The notes: a model not told the origin generated them from the letters alone. A DNA stretch of 64,000 nt from Bacillus sp. B1-b2 (GCF_009183415.1 NZ_WEHU01000009.1:124001-188000), one strand, 5' to 3'. Shown: positions 48,351-58,548, counted from the first letter of the stretch. Program-made: numbers and translations.

Positions 48351-48415
48351 AAACTTGCTAATAGGAGATATTCATTAAGAAATTACTTAATCTACTCTCT
48401 TTTATTAGCAAGTTT
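48351..48415 (-). terminator. Terminator of the second HPr gene
   Basis: A 13-bp stem AAACTTGCTAATA (48351-48363) with TATTAGCAAGTTT (48403-48415), followed on the minus strand by a T run. A further small hairpin, GACCCTCT (48453-48460) with AGAGGGTC (48465-48472), lies right after the stop. Confidence 0.8.
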
Positions 48416-48487
48416 CCACAATTGAAAACGCTTAATATTTTATTTTAAAGGCGACCCTCTTTCTAGAGGGTCAGGAATTACTAAGTA

Positions 48488-48754
48488 TTAGCCTACTAAT
48501 CCTTCTTTTTTAAGAACTGCTTCTAATCCATCAACAGCTTCTACTTCATCTTCACCAGTAGCTGTGATAGTAATTTCTCCACCTTTAGGTACACCAAGAG
48601 ACATTACACCCATGATAGATTTTAAGTTAACTGATTTGCCTTGGAAAGCAATTTGCATATCAGATTTAAATTTGCTAGCTGCACTTACTAGTAAAGTTGC
48701 AGGTCTTGCATGAATACCAGTCTCATCGATTACAGTGAAAGTTTTTTCGCTCAT
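48488..48754 (-). CDS. Second HPr-family phosphocarrier protein
   Basis: 88 residues from ATG 48754 (GGAGG nine bases upstream; a TTG two codons earlier is not needed). It keeps both active His15 (TGIHARPAT) and Ser46 (NLKSIMGVM), so it is not Crh, which lacks His15. By eye it is about 60-65 percent identical to the ptsH product at 1.7 kb. It stands alone, with no ptsI or EII gene nearby, and with its own terminator. It may serve a special PTS branch or catabolite control through HPr kinase; that is inference. Confidence 0.93.
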   Translation of the reverse strand: MSEKTFTVIDETGIHARPATLLVSAASKFKSDMQIAFQGKSVNLKSIMGVMSLGVPKGGEITITATGEDEVEAVDGLEAVLKKEGLVG

Positions 48755-48917
48755 TTTCAAATACCTCCAAATAAAATAATTTGTTACCTTCTTATTTTAG
48801 CTGATTTTAGTATCTAATACTAACTTTTTTTCATCTTTTTTTGCCTCTTATTAAATTACACTATATTCTCACAATTATTCAGTCATGTACTTTTTTTAAA
48901 CTCTATGTATTTTTAGT

Positions 48918-49634
48918 CTATATTGCACTCTTTATAAATTCCGAGAATATTCTATTCATTTTCTCATTAGTGGCAGCCATAGATTCAGGATGCCATTGTA
49001 ATCCCAAGAAGAAATTTGGGTATTTTTTATGTTCTACGGCTTCAATTATATAATCACTACTTCTAGCCACTACTTCCAAATCATCTGCTATAACATCAAT
49101 TGCCTGATGATGTAAGCTATTAACTCTAGTTTTTTCCTCTCCAATAATGTTTGCAAGCTTACTATCTTTTTCTATGGTAATCCAATGTGTGTCCAAACTT
49201 CTGTTGACAGATTGAGTATGCTTTATAGAATCTTTGACCTGACTAGGGATGTCCTGAATTAATGTACCACCAAACGCTACATTCACAAGTTGAACACCTC
49301 TGCATATAGCCAATATAGGAATGTTTTTTTTCATTGCTTTAGCTAAAAGCTCTTTCTCCACTTTATCACGTAGTAGGATTGTATTTCCTAATTTTTGATG
49401 TGGATCCATGCCATATTCCTGTGGATCGACATCTTCTCCACCACTTAAAAGTAAGGCATCACATTGATCAACCATAAACGCAGTAAGTTCTTCCTGAACA
49501 AACGGGAGTATAATAGGTACCCCACCATTCGCTGCGACTGCTTTTTGATAATCATGGTGCACATAGGTTCCTTCCATAAATATATTATGATTAACATATG
49601 CCCCGGTTATTCCGATAATTGGCTTTCTACTCAT
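48918..49634 (-). CDS. Class I glutamine amidotransferase-like hydrolase (PuuD / peptidase C26 type)
   Basis: 238 residues from ATG 49634 (GGAG nine bases upstream). Cys111 in LAICRGVQLVNVAFGG is the nucleophile. The His is in LQWHPES. The oxyanion region is LSGGEDVDPQEYG. The family hydrolyses gamma-glutamyl-GABA or similar gamma-glutamyl compounds. It has no synthetase domain and is monocistronic. The substrate cannot be told from sequence. Confidence 0.88.
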   Translation of the reverse strand: MSRKPIIGITGAYVNHNIFMEGTYVHHDYQKAVAANGGVPIILPFVQEELTAFMVDQCDALLLSGGEDVDPQEYGMDPHQKLGNTILLRDKVEKELLAKAMKKNIPILAICRGVQLVNVAFGGTLIQDIPSQVKDSIKHTQSVNRSLDTHWITIEKDSKLANIIGEEKTRVNSLHHQAIDVIADDLEVVARSSDYIIEAVEHKKYPNFFLGLQWHPESMAATNEKMNRIFSEFIKSAI

Positions 49635-49902
49635 ATTCCCCATCTCCTACATTTTGGTTGTTTTTTTACAAAATACTAAATATTAAGAATAATTTACTAA
49701 TAAGTAAGAGAGTTTGTCAATAAGTTAAACTTGTTTTATCTACCTTCCTGTTTGTTTCCATGCATTGTAAGTAGTTCATCCTCTATAATTATGGTAATTC
49801 TTGCAAAAAATCACAAAAAAAACCTGATTACATGATATCCTTTTCTTAGTTCCAGTTAATAAAACAGAAAAGAGTGTATCTATAATCAAGTTAATGAATT
49901 TA

Positions 49903-51456
49903 TCACCAAACTACTTTCCAATTATGATTACAAGTAGCTGTTACTGTTTTTCTTTCTAATATATAGTTTGCTATTAACTCTGAAGCATCAAATTGTATTT
50001 CCCTAATCACTGGTTTATTCTGAAACATAAAATAATCTCCCCCACCACCAGCTCGGTAGTTGTTCATAACCACTTCATAGAAAGCCTCATCATTCAAAGG
50101 GTTACCTTCAAATTCTAATTGCACGACCCTTTCTCCTATAGGTCTTGAAATATCAAGTGTATATTCTATCCCTTCCCACATATCATAGTTGTAATGCTGT
50201 GGTTTTGGATATAAAAAGGAAGGATTAACAATTGGCTGTCCATTTTCTACTGAGAAATATTTCGCACTTTGCTCTAAAGCATCTCGAATATCTTTCCCAC
50301 TTAACTTAAGCACTTTAAAAGTATTTGGATAGATATAGTTTGAGACAATGTCTCTCATCGTTACATTACTTTTAAATCCTGGTGATTCATTATTGAATAA
50401 TGCTGTACATGCAATCTTGACATTTGCATTTTCCATTTGTACTTTATTGATAAATTCTATAAGAGGGCTGTCTGCCAAGCGGATTTTCATTGGATCACTT
50501 ACTAACATATCACCATCAATAAAACCTATTGGTGTATCTAACCACTTTTGTGTACTTTCTTCATACTCTTTAACTAGTTGTAGTATTTCTTCATCTGCTT
50601 CTACATCAGCAGCAGAGAGTAATTGCGACTCTTTTTTCTCAATGCTTCCATCCTTATGGAATACAATGGTCACTTTCCCTACATATTGCCCATTATTACT
50701 CGCTTGAACAATTTCTGTTCCATGAACATTTCCTGTTAATTCACGATGCTGATGTCCTGTTAATAAGACATCTAATTCACTAATATCCTCACATATCAGA
50801 TAACCTTGGTTTTCTCCAGTTAAAGATTCTGTTGGCTCTCCTGTATGAATATCACGTTCAAACCCACCATGGTAGGCAAGAACTATACATTTCGGCTTCT
50901 CCACTTTTTGAATATAATCAATCCAACTTTTCGCTTCTTCATATGCATCTTTAAAAGAAAGTCCCGTTATATTCTTTGGATTTTCCCAATTAGGTATATA
51001 GTGAGTGGTTAGGCCTAATATAGCAATAGAAATAGATCCTACTTTTTTTATGATATAAGGCTTACCTAAAAATGGTTTTTCAGAATCTTCCTCCACAATA
51101 TTTGCACATAACCATGGAAATTTTGACTCCTTAACTGCATTCTTTAAGACTTCCAATCCATAATTAAATTCATGATTTCCTATTACCGCAGCATCATACT
51201 CAAGTTTATTCAGTATTCTAATCATTGGATTTTCTTTATGAGCTAAAAAGTTTACATAATGATAGGTTAATGGAGTTCCTTGTATTAAATCTCCGTTATC
51301 TATCAAAATGGTATGAGGATTTTCCGCTCTTTCTCTCGCTATAATGGAAGAAATTCTGCCAAGCCCTACAGACTGAGAACTATTATTTCCATAACTTAGT
51401 GGAAAAACGGTTCCATGAATGTCACTTGTTAATAATAGCGTTACTTCTGTTTTCAA
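49903..51456 (-). CDS. Bifunctional 5'-nucleotidase / 2',3'-cyclic phosphodiesterase-type metallophosphoesterase
   Basis: About 517 residues. The start is TTG 51456, eight bases after GGGAG; a TTG five codons earlier overlaps that site. The N-terminal calcineurin-like domain has LTSDIHG (Asp12, His14), DNGDLIQGT, GNHEFNYG, YHGGFERD and LTGHQHRE. The C-terminal 5'-nucleotidase domain has FKVLKLSGKDIRDALEQS and NNYRAGGGGDY. There is no signal peptide, so a cytoplasmic site is likely, unlike secreted YfkN. It is monocistronic. Confidence 0.9.
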   Translation of the reverse strand: MKTEVTLLLTSDIHGTVFPLSYGNNSSQSVGLGRISSIIARERAENPHTILIDNGDLIQGTPLTYHYVNFLAHKENPMIRILNKLEYDAAVIGNHEFNYGLEVLKNAVKESKFPWLCANIVEEDSEKPFLGKPYIIKKVGSISIAILGLTTHYIPNWENPKNITGLSFKDAYEEAKSWIDYIQKVEKPKCIVLAYHGGFERDIHTGEPTESLTGENQGYLICEDISELDVLLTGHQHRELTGNVHGTEIVQASNNGQYVGKVTIVFHKDGSIEKKESQLLSAADVEADEEILQLVKEYEESTQKWLDTPIGFIDGDMLVSDPMKIRLADSPLIEFINKVQMENANVKIACTALFNNESPGFKSNVTMRDIVSNYIYPNTFKVLKLSGKDIRDALEQSAKYFSVENGQPIVNPSFLYPKPQHYNYDMWEGIEYTLDISRPIGERVVQLEFEGNPLNDEAFYEVVMNNYRAGGGGDYFMFQNKPVIREIQFDASELIANYILERKTVTATCNHNWKVVW

Positions 51457-51768
51457 GTTTTCAACTCCCAAACTATGTATTTAAGAAATAGGACTTATGT
51501 AATATGTTATATCTAAAAAACATTATTATTGAATGTAAAAGTAATATTCATCCAATATTAGCATCATTATAGCAAGTTACCTTTTATTTAACTACTATAA
51601 ATAAAGGTTTTTTGCCAAATATCAAAGTAAACCACTCTATCATACTATTAAAATTACAATCTTTACAAAACATTAAACATTTTTTTACACAAACATTCCT
51701 TCTTTTACGACATTGGTATGTTATATTTTTACACGTAATAACATATAACATCATTTGGGGGTTTAAAA
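51457..51768. other. Divergent region between the phosphoesterase and phnD
   Basis: AT-rich and without a gene. TTTACACGTAATAACATATA near 51727-51746 may be part of the phnD promoter. No clear Pho box pair was identified by eye. Confidence 0.35.
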
Positions 51769-52704
51769 ATGTTTAAAAAATTAGCAACACTAGGTCTTTC
51801 TCTTACTCTAGCAGGTGTCCTAGCAGCATGTGGATCATCTGATGAAGGGTCATCTAGTGAAACAAGTGGTTCAACTTCAACTGGATATGAGCCAACTGAA
51901 TTAACAGTTCAATTCGTACCGTCACAAAATGCGGACACATTAGAAGCAAAAGCAAAACCATTAGAAGGTCTATTATCTGATGAGCTTGGAATTCCAGTTA
52001 CAGTTAGTGTATCTACAAACTATAACACTATCATTGAAGCAATGGATTCTAAGAAAGTAGACGTAGGTTTCTTACCTCCTACTGCTTATGTTTTAGCAAA
52101 AGATAAAGGTTCTGCAGAAGTAATTCTTCAAGCACAACGTTTTGGAGTTAATGATGACGGTACTCCAACAGATGAATTAGTAGATTTTTATAAAAGTCAA
52201 TTTATTGTAAAAGCTGATTCAGGCATTGAATCTGTAAAAGATTTAAAAGGTAAAACGATTGCTGTACAAGATGTAACTTCTTCTGCAGGTTATGTATGGC
52301 CAGTAGGAAAATTACAAGACAATGGACTTAAAGTACCTGGCGATGTAGAAACAGTAACTGTAAAAGGTCATGACCAAGCTGTAATTGCTTTATTAAATGG
52401 AGATGCAGATGCTGCTGTAACATTCCAAGATGCACGCAATATCGTTAAAGGCGACTACCCTACTGTTTTTGAAGATACTAAAATTATCGAATTCACAGAA
52501 GCAATTCCAAACGATACAATCTCAGTTCGTTCTGATATGACTGATGAGTGGAAAAAGAAACTTCAAGATGCATTTATTGCAATTGGTAAGAGTAAAGAAG
52601 GGCACCAAATTATCTCTGATGTATACTCTCATGAAGGATATGTAGAATCAGAAGATAGCAAGTTTGATATCGTTCGTAAATATAATGAAGAAGTAACGGA
52701 ATAG
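51769..52704 (+). CDS. phnD: Phosphonate/phosphite ABC transporter substrate-binding lipoprotein
   Basis: 311 residues with lipobox LAAC (Cys21) and a Ser/Thr linker, then a PhnD domain. TVQFVPSQNADTLEAKAKPL, the KKVDVGFLPPTAYVLA strand and IAVQDVTSSAGYVWP (the P-binding loop) are typical. It binds phosphonates or phosphite outside the cell. GGGGG precedes ATG 51769. It is the first gene of phnDCEE, separated from phnC by two hairpins. Confidence 0.94.
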   Translation: MFKKLATLGLSLTLAGVLAACGSSDEGSSSETSGSTSTGYEPTELTVQFVPSQNADTLEAKAKPLEGLLSDELGIPVTVSVSTNYNTIIEAMDSKKVDVGFLPPTAYVLAKDKGSAEVILQAQRFGVNDDGTPTDELVDFYKSQFIVKADSGIESVKDLKGKTIAVQDVTSSAGYVWPVGKLQDNGLKVPGDVETVTVKGHDQAVIALLNGDADAAVTFQDARNIVKGDYPTVFEDTKIIEFTEAIPNDTISVRSDMTDEWKKKLQDAFIAIGKSKEGHQIISDVYSHEGYVESEDSKFDIVRKYNEEVTE

Positions 52705-52781
52705 TAAGACTTTTTACTTTTTAGTACATAAGTCAAGCAATGTTTAATTGATTTTTGTAATTCAGATTACATCTATTCCAG

Positions 52782-52873
52782 CCAACCATTTAGAAATTCT
52801 AAATGGTTGGACTTTTTTCTATTAAATGCCGGATATCTGTTAGAAACTGGACAAGTATCCGACATTTAATAGA
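52782..52873 (+). terminator. Two hairpins between phnD and phnC (processive attenuator)
   Basis: First, CCAACCATTTAGAA (52782-52795) with TTCTAAATGGTTGG (52797-52810) and ACTTTTTTCT: a terminator. Second, an 18-bp stem (52819-52836 with 52856-52873, one mismatch) without T tract. The first likely lets most transcripts end after phnD; the second may protect the downstream mRNA. Confidence 0.8.
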
Positions 52874-52933
52874 GAAAAGAAGCTTAAAAGGTCAGTTTCC
52901 TTTTTCTAAAAATATGAGAAAGTTGGTAGGCAA

Positions 52934-53704
52934 TTGATACAGTTTAAGAATGTAACGAAAGTTTATCCGAACGGCACAAAAGGATTAAATGACATCAACA
53001 TTACGATTAATGAAGGAGAATTTGTCGTAATTGTAGGACTATCAGGTGCTGGAAAATCTACTTTTCTTCGCTCCATTAATCGACTTCATGAAATTAGTGA
53101 GGGTGAAATCTTAATAGATGGCAAATCAATCACAGCTGCTAAAGGCGCTGGTTTAAGAAAAATCCGTCGTGATATAGGCATGATTTTCCAAAGTTTTAAT
53201 CTAGTAAAACGCTCATCTGTATTAAAAAATGTTTTGTCAGGTCGAGTTGGTTATCACAGTACAATGAAAACTATCCTTGGTCTATTTCCGAAAGAAGATG
53301 TAACTCTATCTCTTCGTGCATTAGAACGAGTGAACATCTTAGAGAAAGCATACTCAAGAGCAGATGAGCTTTCAGGTGGTCAACAGCAGCGTGTCTCTAT
53401 TGCACGTGCATTGGCTCAGGAAGCACAAATAATATTAGCTGATGAACCAGTAGCATCTCTTGATCCACTGACAACTAAACAAGTTATGGATGATCTAAAA
53501 CGAATTAATGAAGAAGATGGAATTACAACGATTGTTAACTTGCACTTTGTGGATCTTGCCCGTCAATATGCTACTAGAATCATTGGCTTACGTGCTGGAG
53601 AAGTAGTATTTGATGGTCCTGTTCATGAAGCAACAGACGAAGTTTTCTCTCAAATCTATGGTAGAGAAATTAAAAAAGATGAATTATTGGGTGAGCCAGT
53701 ATGA
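52934..53704 (+). CDS. phnC: Phosphonate ABC transporter ATP-binding protein
   Basis: 256 residues. Walker [10 protein letters not shown], signature [15 protein letters not shown], Walker [14 protein letters not shown] and switch VNLHFVDLA. The LHxxDxA form with Leu-His is normal for PhnC. The start is TTG 52934 with GGTAGG close upstream, a weak initiation site. It overlaps phnE by 4 bases. Confidence 0.92.
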   Translation: MIQFKNVTKVYPNGTKGLNDINITINEGEFVVIVGLSGAGKSTFLRSINRLHEISEGEILIDGKSITAAKGAGLRKIRRDIGMIFQSFNLVKRSSVLKNVLSGRVGYHSTMKTILGLFPKEDVTLSLRALERVNILEKAYSRADELSGGQQQRVSIARALAQEAQIILADEPVASLDPLTTKQVMDDLKRINEEDGITTIVNLHFVDLARQYATRIIGLRAGEVVFDGPVHEATDEVFSQIYGREIKKDELLGEPV

Positions 53705-54504
53705 GTGGAAAGGAATCAAATGTAAAAACATTAAATTCACCTAAGCCACCAGCCAAAACAAAGTTCATGTTTACTGTTATTCTCATTATTGCTCTATTAT
53801 GGTGGAGCGCTTATAAAGCGGATGCAACGTTTAGTGAATTAATTGCTGGTTTTCCTAATATTTTTGATGTTCTTGTTCAAATGTGGCCACCAGATTGGGC
53901 TTACTTTGAAAGGATAGTAGAACCTTTGCTTGAAACGATTAGAATGGCCATTCTCGGTACTACTTTTGGAGCAATTATTGCCATACCACTTGCCATCGTT
54001 TGTGCAAGTAATATTGTTCGAGTTTCCTATATATTTTATCCATTCCGCTTTATATTAAATTTAATTAGAACCGTACCTGATTTATTACTAGCTTCTATCT
54101 TTGTTGCTATCTTTGGTATTGGTGCACTGCCAGGTATTATCGCATTAACTATTTTTTCGATTGGATTAGTTGCGAAGCTATTATATGAAGCTATTGAATC
54201 AATCGATCCTGGTCCGCTTGAGGCAATGACGGCTGTCGGCGCTAACAAAATTCAATGGATATTTTTTGGAGTTATTCCACAGGTTACTGCACATTTTACT
54301 TCGTATGTTTTATACACCTTTGAAGTAAACGTTCGTGCTGCAGCCATTTTGGGATTAGTCGGAGCAGGTGGGATTGGTGAGTACTATGACCGTACCCTTA
54401 ACTTCCTGCAATATGACAGAGCATCCTCTATTATTATACTTACATTAATAGTCGTGCTTTTTATTGACTATGTTAGTACGAAATTACGGGAGAAATTACT
54501 ATGA
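53701..54504 (+). CDS. phnE: Phosphonate ABC transporter permease 1
   Basis: 267 residues, six membrane segments. The N-terminal signature [20 protein letters not shown] is typical of PhnE. The EAA loop is in [38 protein letters not shown] follows. It is coupled to phnC (ATGA) and overlaps the second permease by 4 bases. It is likely a heterodimer partner of the next gene. Confidence 0.93.
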   Translation: MSGKESNVKTLNSPKPPAKTKFMFTVILIIALLWWSAYKADATFSELIAGFPNIFDVLVQMWPPDWAYFERIVEPLLETIRMAILGTTFGAIIAIPLAIVCASNIVRVSYIFYPFRFILNLIRTVPDLLLASIFVAIFGIGALPGIIALTIFSIGLVAKLLYEAIESIDPGPLEAMTAVGANKIQWIFFGVIPQVTAHFTSYVLYTFEVNVRAAAILGLVGAGGIGEYYDRTLNFLQYDRASSIIILTLIVVLFIDYVSTKLREKLL

Positions 54505-55304
54505 GCCAAACAAACACTAAAGTAAATAAACCGAAAAAGAAATACTTATTTAAAACGGTCATATTTGTGTTGCTTGCACTCTTGTATATTTGGGCTTTCT
54601 CCGGTATGCCAATAAACTCTATTAAAGAGACAGCTGGGCAAATTTCACAAGCTATATTCACTGGGATTTTCCATCCAGACTGGGATTATGTTTATTTACC
54701 TGAAGGAGAAGATTTATTACGAGGACTTCTTGACACACTAGCTATTGCTATTTTAGGTACATTTATTTCCGCTATCCTATGTGTACCTTTCGCTTTCTGG
54801 GCTGCTAACAACATGTCAAAAGGTAAGGTCGTTTCTGGTTCAGGAAAGTTTGTTTTAAGCTTTATACGTACATTCCCAGAAGTTGTTATGGCTATTTTAT
54901 TTATTAAAGCAGTTGGACCAGGGTCTTTCGCCGGGGTACTTGCATTAGGTCTTCACTCTATTGGTATGCTAGGAAAGCTATTCTCTGAGGAAGTGGAGAA
55001 TCTTGACATGGGACCAACCGAAGCACTAACTGCTACTGGTGCAAGTAGACTACAAGTATTGTGGTTTGCTGTTCTACCTCAAGTTATGCCTGGTTTCTTA
55101 TCTTATACATTATATCGCTTTGAGATCAACATTCGTTCCGCTGCAATCTTAGGTGTTATTGGAGCAGGTGGTATTGGTACTCCTCTAATTTTCGCATTAA
55201 GCTCTAGGGATTGGGATCGTGTTGGTATTATCCTATTAGGTATAATTGTTATGGTTACCATTATTGATGCTATTTCAGGATACTTACGTAAAAAAATCAT
55301 CTAA
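54501..55304 (+). CDS. phnE: Phosphonate ABC transporter permease 2
   Basis: 267 residues. Same domain plan: IFTGIFHPDWDYVYLPEGED, the EAA loop EALTATGASRLQVLWFAVLP and GVIGAGGIGTPLIFALSSRD. The two permeases have diverged clearly, which supports a heterodimeric channel. It is the last gene of the operon, followed by a terminator. Confidence 0.93.
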   Translation: MSQTNTKVNKPKKKYLFKTVIFVLLALLYIWAFSGMPINSIKETAGQISQAIFTGIFHPDWDYVYLPEGEDLLRGLLDTLAIAILGTFISAILCVPFAFWAANNMSKGKVVSGSGKFVLSFIRTFPEVVMAILFIKAVGPGSFAGVLALGLHSIGMLGKLFSEEVENLDMGPTEALTATGASRLQVLWFAVLPQVMPGFLSYTLYRFEINIRSAAILGVIGAGGIGTPLIFALSSRDWDRVGIILLGIIVMVTIIDAISGYLRKKII

Positions 55305-55312
55305 TACTTAAT

Positions 55313-55348
55313 AACCACATTGACATAAAGATTGTTAATGTGGTTTTT
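55313..55348 (+). terminator. Terminator of the phn operon
   Basis: AACCACATT (55313-55321) with AATGTGGTT (55337-55345), then TTT. It separates the operon from the dehydrogenase gene. Confidence 0.75.
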
Positions 55349-55494
55349 ACAATAGAAATTATTTTAATATTAACAATTCTCTCTTCAATTCATATACAAT
55401 ACTAATAATGATTGATTTTGTTTGATCATATAATTCTATATGTTCTGTAGTGAACAAAGTCATTATCTATAATAAAAAAGGAGTGTTATATTAT

Positions 55495-56454
55495 ATGAGC
55501 AGAAAATTACTACTTACTCATTCTATTGATCATACTCTACTAGAAAAATTAAAGACGTCATTATTAGATTGGGATATTATTGCTGCCACAACAAAAGAAG
55601 AGTGGACAAATCACCTTGTAGACGCAGAAATTATTCTTGGCTGGCGAGGGAAATTCGATAGAGAAAGTGTTTCTAAAAACAAGAATTTACAATGGATTCA
55701 AACCTGGAGTGCTGGTGTCAATACTCTACCATTAGAGCAATTATCAGAACAAAATGTAACCATCACTAGTGCAAACGGTGTTCACAGCAATCCTATTTCA
55801 GAAACTATTTTTGCACTTATGCTTGGATTAACAAGAAATATTCATGGATATGTACGTAACCAAACAAAAAAAGAATGGGATAATAGAGACTTAACTCTTG
55901 AGATACATAATAAAACCATTGGTATTATTGGTGTTGGCGCTATTGGAAAAGAAACAGCTAAAATAGCTAAAGCTTTTGGCATGCATGTTATAGGTGTTCG
56001 TAATTCTGGAAAACCTGAACACTATGTTGATTCCATGTATACCTCCGAGCAGCTAGATGAAATACTCCCTGAATGTGATTATGTAGTAGTAACCCTTCCA
56101 TTAACCGATGCTACTTATCATATGTTTCAAGCAAAACAATTTAAACAAATGAAAAATTCAAGCTTTTTTATTAATATTGGTCGTGGTGGACTTGTAAAAG
56201 AAGATGATTTAATTGATGCATTAGAAACTGGCGAAATTCTTGGTGCAGGGCTTGATGTATTTGAAAAAGAACCACTTCCACAAACTAACAAGCTATGGGA
56301 TTTAGAAAATGTTATCGTTACTCCACATACTTCAGGATCCACAGAACACTATGATAGTAGAGTCATAGAAGATATATTTTTACCTAATTTAGCTAGCTAT
56401 TTAAACAAGGAACCTTTAGTTAAAAATGTAGTGGATTATCAAAAGGGATATTAA
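55495..56454 (+). CDS. D-2-hydroxyacid dehydrogenase family protein
   Basis: 319 residues from ATG 55495, 11 bases after GGAG; a longer frame to 55450 has no site. The NAD-binding core is GIIGVGAIGKETAKIAKAFG. The catalytic set is Arg in NIGRGGLVKEDDL, Glu in VFEKEPLP and His in TPHTSGSTEHYD. It is closest in style to GhrA-type hydroxypyruvate/glyoxylate reductases. Although it follows phnDCEE, it lacks the Lys that phosphite dehydrogenase (PtxD) uses: the segment here is WSAGVN rather than LKGFDN. A phosphite role is therefore unlikely. Confidence 0.88.
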   Translation: MSRKLLLTHSIDHTLLEKLKTSLLDWDIIAATTKEEWTNHLVDAEIILGWRGKFDRESVSKNKNLQWIQTWSAGVNTLPLEQLSEQNVTITSANGVHSNPISETIFALMLGLTRNIHGYVRNQTKKEWDNRDLTLEIHNKTIGIIGVGAIGKETAKIAKAFGMHVIGVRNSGKPEHYVDSMYTSEQLDEILPECDYVVVTLPLTDATYHMFQAKQFKQMKNSSFFINIGRGGLVKEDDLIDALETGEILGAGLDVFEKEPLPQTNKLWDLENVIVTPHTSGSTEHYDSRVIEDIFLPNLASYLNKEPLVKNVVDYQKGY

Positions 56455-56566
56455 TGCTCTCTTTGAAATAGAGTATTAGTTATCGTATTTTTGTCTATAG
56501 TAAGAGATTTCCTCTCTTACCGATATGATAAGTGTTCGAAGCAAGCCATTTCCAGTGCATTACTAT

Positions 56567-56610
56567 AAAAAAGAGTATGTACCCTATAAACTGGGTACAT
56601 ACTCTTTTTT
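56567..56610. terminator. Bidirectional terminator before the metal transporter permease
   Basis: An 18-bp stem (56567-56584 with 56593-56610) with A and T runs at either end, between convergent genes. Confidence 0.88.
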
Positions 56611-57460
56611 ATGCATTATTCTTTTGATATTTTTTTTGCGAACTAGATCGTCGATAGCTCATATAAAGCTTTTGGATAAGAAAACCAACTAATAGAATCA
56701 TTACAAGCAATAATGTAATGGTTGCTCCAGGTGGTGTACCAAGATGATAGGAAGAAAATAATCCTGTAAAGATGCTAAAGGCTGCAACAATGATAGCAAC
56801 CACAAACACCCATTTGAATCCTTTCACCAATTTAATTGAAAATGCAGCAGGAAGAACTAATAATGCTGACACTAATAACACACCAATTGTAGGAATAATA
56901 ACAGATATAGCTATTCCAGTTATAATACTAAAAGTAACCGATAATAAATTTGTATTTATGCCACTTGTTGTTGCTGTATCTTCATCAAAAGTCATTAAAT
57001 ACATTTGTCTATTAAAAATAATAAAGAAAATAATAATAATGGCTGATACAATTGCTAATACATTTACTTGTTGTGCACTAATAGTAATAATACTTCCGAA
57101 TAAATATTGATCCATACTAGTAGTCATTCCACCACTTGATATACTCATTAAAAATAAAGCAAAAGACAAACCTGCTGCCATTAATATTGCAATCGATACT
57201 TCTGAATAAGTATGATAAGCTCTTCGCATATACTCAATACCCAATGCTCCTGCAATTACAACAAGAAGGCTGGATAAGGTAATATTTGTTTGAAAAAAAT
57301 ATCCAATAGCTACTCCTGCCAAAGAAATATGTGATAAGGTATCTGCCATTAATGCTTGTCTTCTTAGCACTAAATATATACCTATCACAGGAGCAATTAT
57401 TGCAATAAGCCCACCTGCCCAAAATGCTCTTTGCATGAATTCAAGGTTAAACATTTCCAT
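56609..57460 (-). CDS. Zn/Mn ABC transporter permease (ZnuB/AdcB family)
   Basis: 283 residues with about eight membrane segments. [20 protein letters not shown] and [20 protein letters not shown] are family hallmarks, and [12 protein letters not shown] follows. The last residues ([11 protein letters not shown]) are basic. ATG 57460 has AAAGGAG ten bases upstream. Its 5' end overlaps the ATPase gene by 64 bases in another frame. There is no binding-protein gene here, so the substrate cannot be fixed, but zinc is likely. Confidence 0.9.
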   Translation of the reverse strand: MEMFNLEFMQRAFWAGGLIAIIAPVIGIYLVLRRQALMADTLSHISLAGVAIGYFFQTNITLSSLLVVIAGALGIEYMRRAYHTYSEVSIAILMAAGLSFALFLMSISSGGMTTSMDQYLFGSIITISAQQVNVLAIVSAIIIIFFIIFNRQMYLMTFDEDTATTSGINTNLLSVTFSIITGIAISVIIPTIGVLLVSALLVLPAAFSIKLVKGFKWVFVVAIIVAAFSIFTGLFSSYHLGTPPGATITLLLVMILLVGFLIQKLYMSYRRSSSQKKYQKNNA

Positions 57461-58113
57461 CCGCCCTTTTCTCCTTTCTCGATGTGTATAATTTTATCTA
57501 AATAGTCTTCTACTTCATCTTGATCATGTGTAACCATAATAACTGTTCGATTATGTTGGATTACCTGATGCTTCATAAATTCATAAAATCCTTTTCTACT
57601 GTTTGCGTCCATTCCTGTTGTAGGTTCATCTAATACTAATAAATCAGGTTCAGATGCCAAAATTCGTGCAATCACAATTTTTTGCTTTTGTCCTCCTGAT
57701 AGTTCACCGACCTTTTTAAAACGATACTCCCACATACCTACCATATCTAAAGCTTTTTTAATTGCGTCATGGTCTGTTTGTTTCATTTTTTGGAACCATT
57801 TTTTCTGTTGAAAACGGCCCGACCTTACTAATTCCATAACAGTACTAGGAAATCCTACATTAAAGGAAGCAACTTGTTGTGGTACATAACCAACTGTTAA
57901 TTTCTTTCCATTCAAATTAACTTTATTAATAGAAACCTCACCAGACCACGGCTTCAATAAGCCAAGTAATAATTTTAGCAAGGTTGATTTACTTGCACCA
58001 TTAGGTCCAGTAATTCCAACAAATTCCCCATACTCTAAATCAAATGATACGCCATCTAAGGATGGTGTATGTTCGTATCCAAAGGTTAACTCTCTAACCG
58101 TTGCTAGTTTCAT
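57397..58113 (-). CDS. Zn/Mn ABC transporter ATP-binding protein (ZnuC/AdcC family)
   Basis: 238 residues. Walker A is GPNGASKST, where the usual second Gly before Lys is Ser. The signature is [15 protein letters not shown], Walker [14 protein letters not shown] and switch [10 protein letters not shown]-terminal tail [14 protein letters not shown] has Cys-x5-Cys-x2-His and could bind zinc. It is encoded in the 64 bases shared with the permease start. GGGGAG precedes ATG 58113. No clear Zur box (TCGTAAT-type palindrome) was found upstream. Confidence 0.9.
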   Translation of the reverse strand: MKLATVRELTFGYEHTPSLDGVSFDLEYGEFVGITGPNGASKSTLLKLLLGLLKPWSGEVSINKVNLNGKKLTVGYVPQQVASFNVGFPSTVMELVRSGRFQQKKWFQKMKQTDHDAIKKALDMVGMWEYRFKKVGELSGGQKQKIVIARILASEPDLLVLDEPTTGMDANSRKGFYEFMKHQVIQHNRTVIMVTHDQDEVEDYLDKIIHIEKGEKGGWKCLTLNSCKEHFGQVGLLQ

Positions 58114-58548
58114 TTCTTTCTCCCCTTCCTTTGTCCCCCAATTTTTTAATACAATTTAAAATTCTATATGTTCAAGCTTTTATTATGATTTTTCCGTTCT
58201 AAATCATTATATACAAATAGTAACTATTCCCATAACTTCATCCTATCGAAAACTGTGTTGCATATCTTTTCACAAAGAATATACCTATTTCGTATTCATT
58301 CCGATTTAATATAAAGAAATTAAGATTAAATGATATGATTCTGCCTAATGATTTTATATGAGATTTACTAGGAGGTCAAGAACTTTTTTGCCTATACACG
58401 ATTACACTTATATCACTTAAATTAATGTAAAAACATTATTTTAGTGATTAAACACTGATAACACTGGGTATATATACAATATACAAACAAAAGCATTACC
58501 TAGTAGTTAAACTAGATAATGCCTAAGTTCAGCATTATATTGAAAGAA
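58114..58548. other. Gene-free region between cwlO and the metal transporter
   Basis: No reading frame is supported. The cwlO terminator is GCATTACCTAGT (58493-58504) with ACTAGATAATGC (58511-58522, one mismatch), followed on the minus strand by TTTTGTTTG. The rest is AT-rich. Confidence 0.6.

Noticed and set aside
48488-48754. Crh
   Set aside because: Crh lacks the phosphorylatable His15, which is present here along with Ser46.
55495-56454. Phosphite dehydrogenase (PtxD) downstream of a PhnDCEE/PtxABC-like transporter
   Set aside because: The family is right and the neighbourhood is tempting, but the active-site Lys region (LKGFDN in PtxD) reads WSAGVN here, and a terminator separates it from the phn operon.
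58114-58250. Zur operator upstream of the metal ABC ATPase gene
   Set aside because: Only partial AATCATTATA-like strings occur; no TCGTAAT-N-ATTACGA palindrome.
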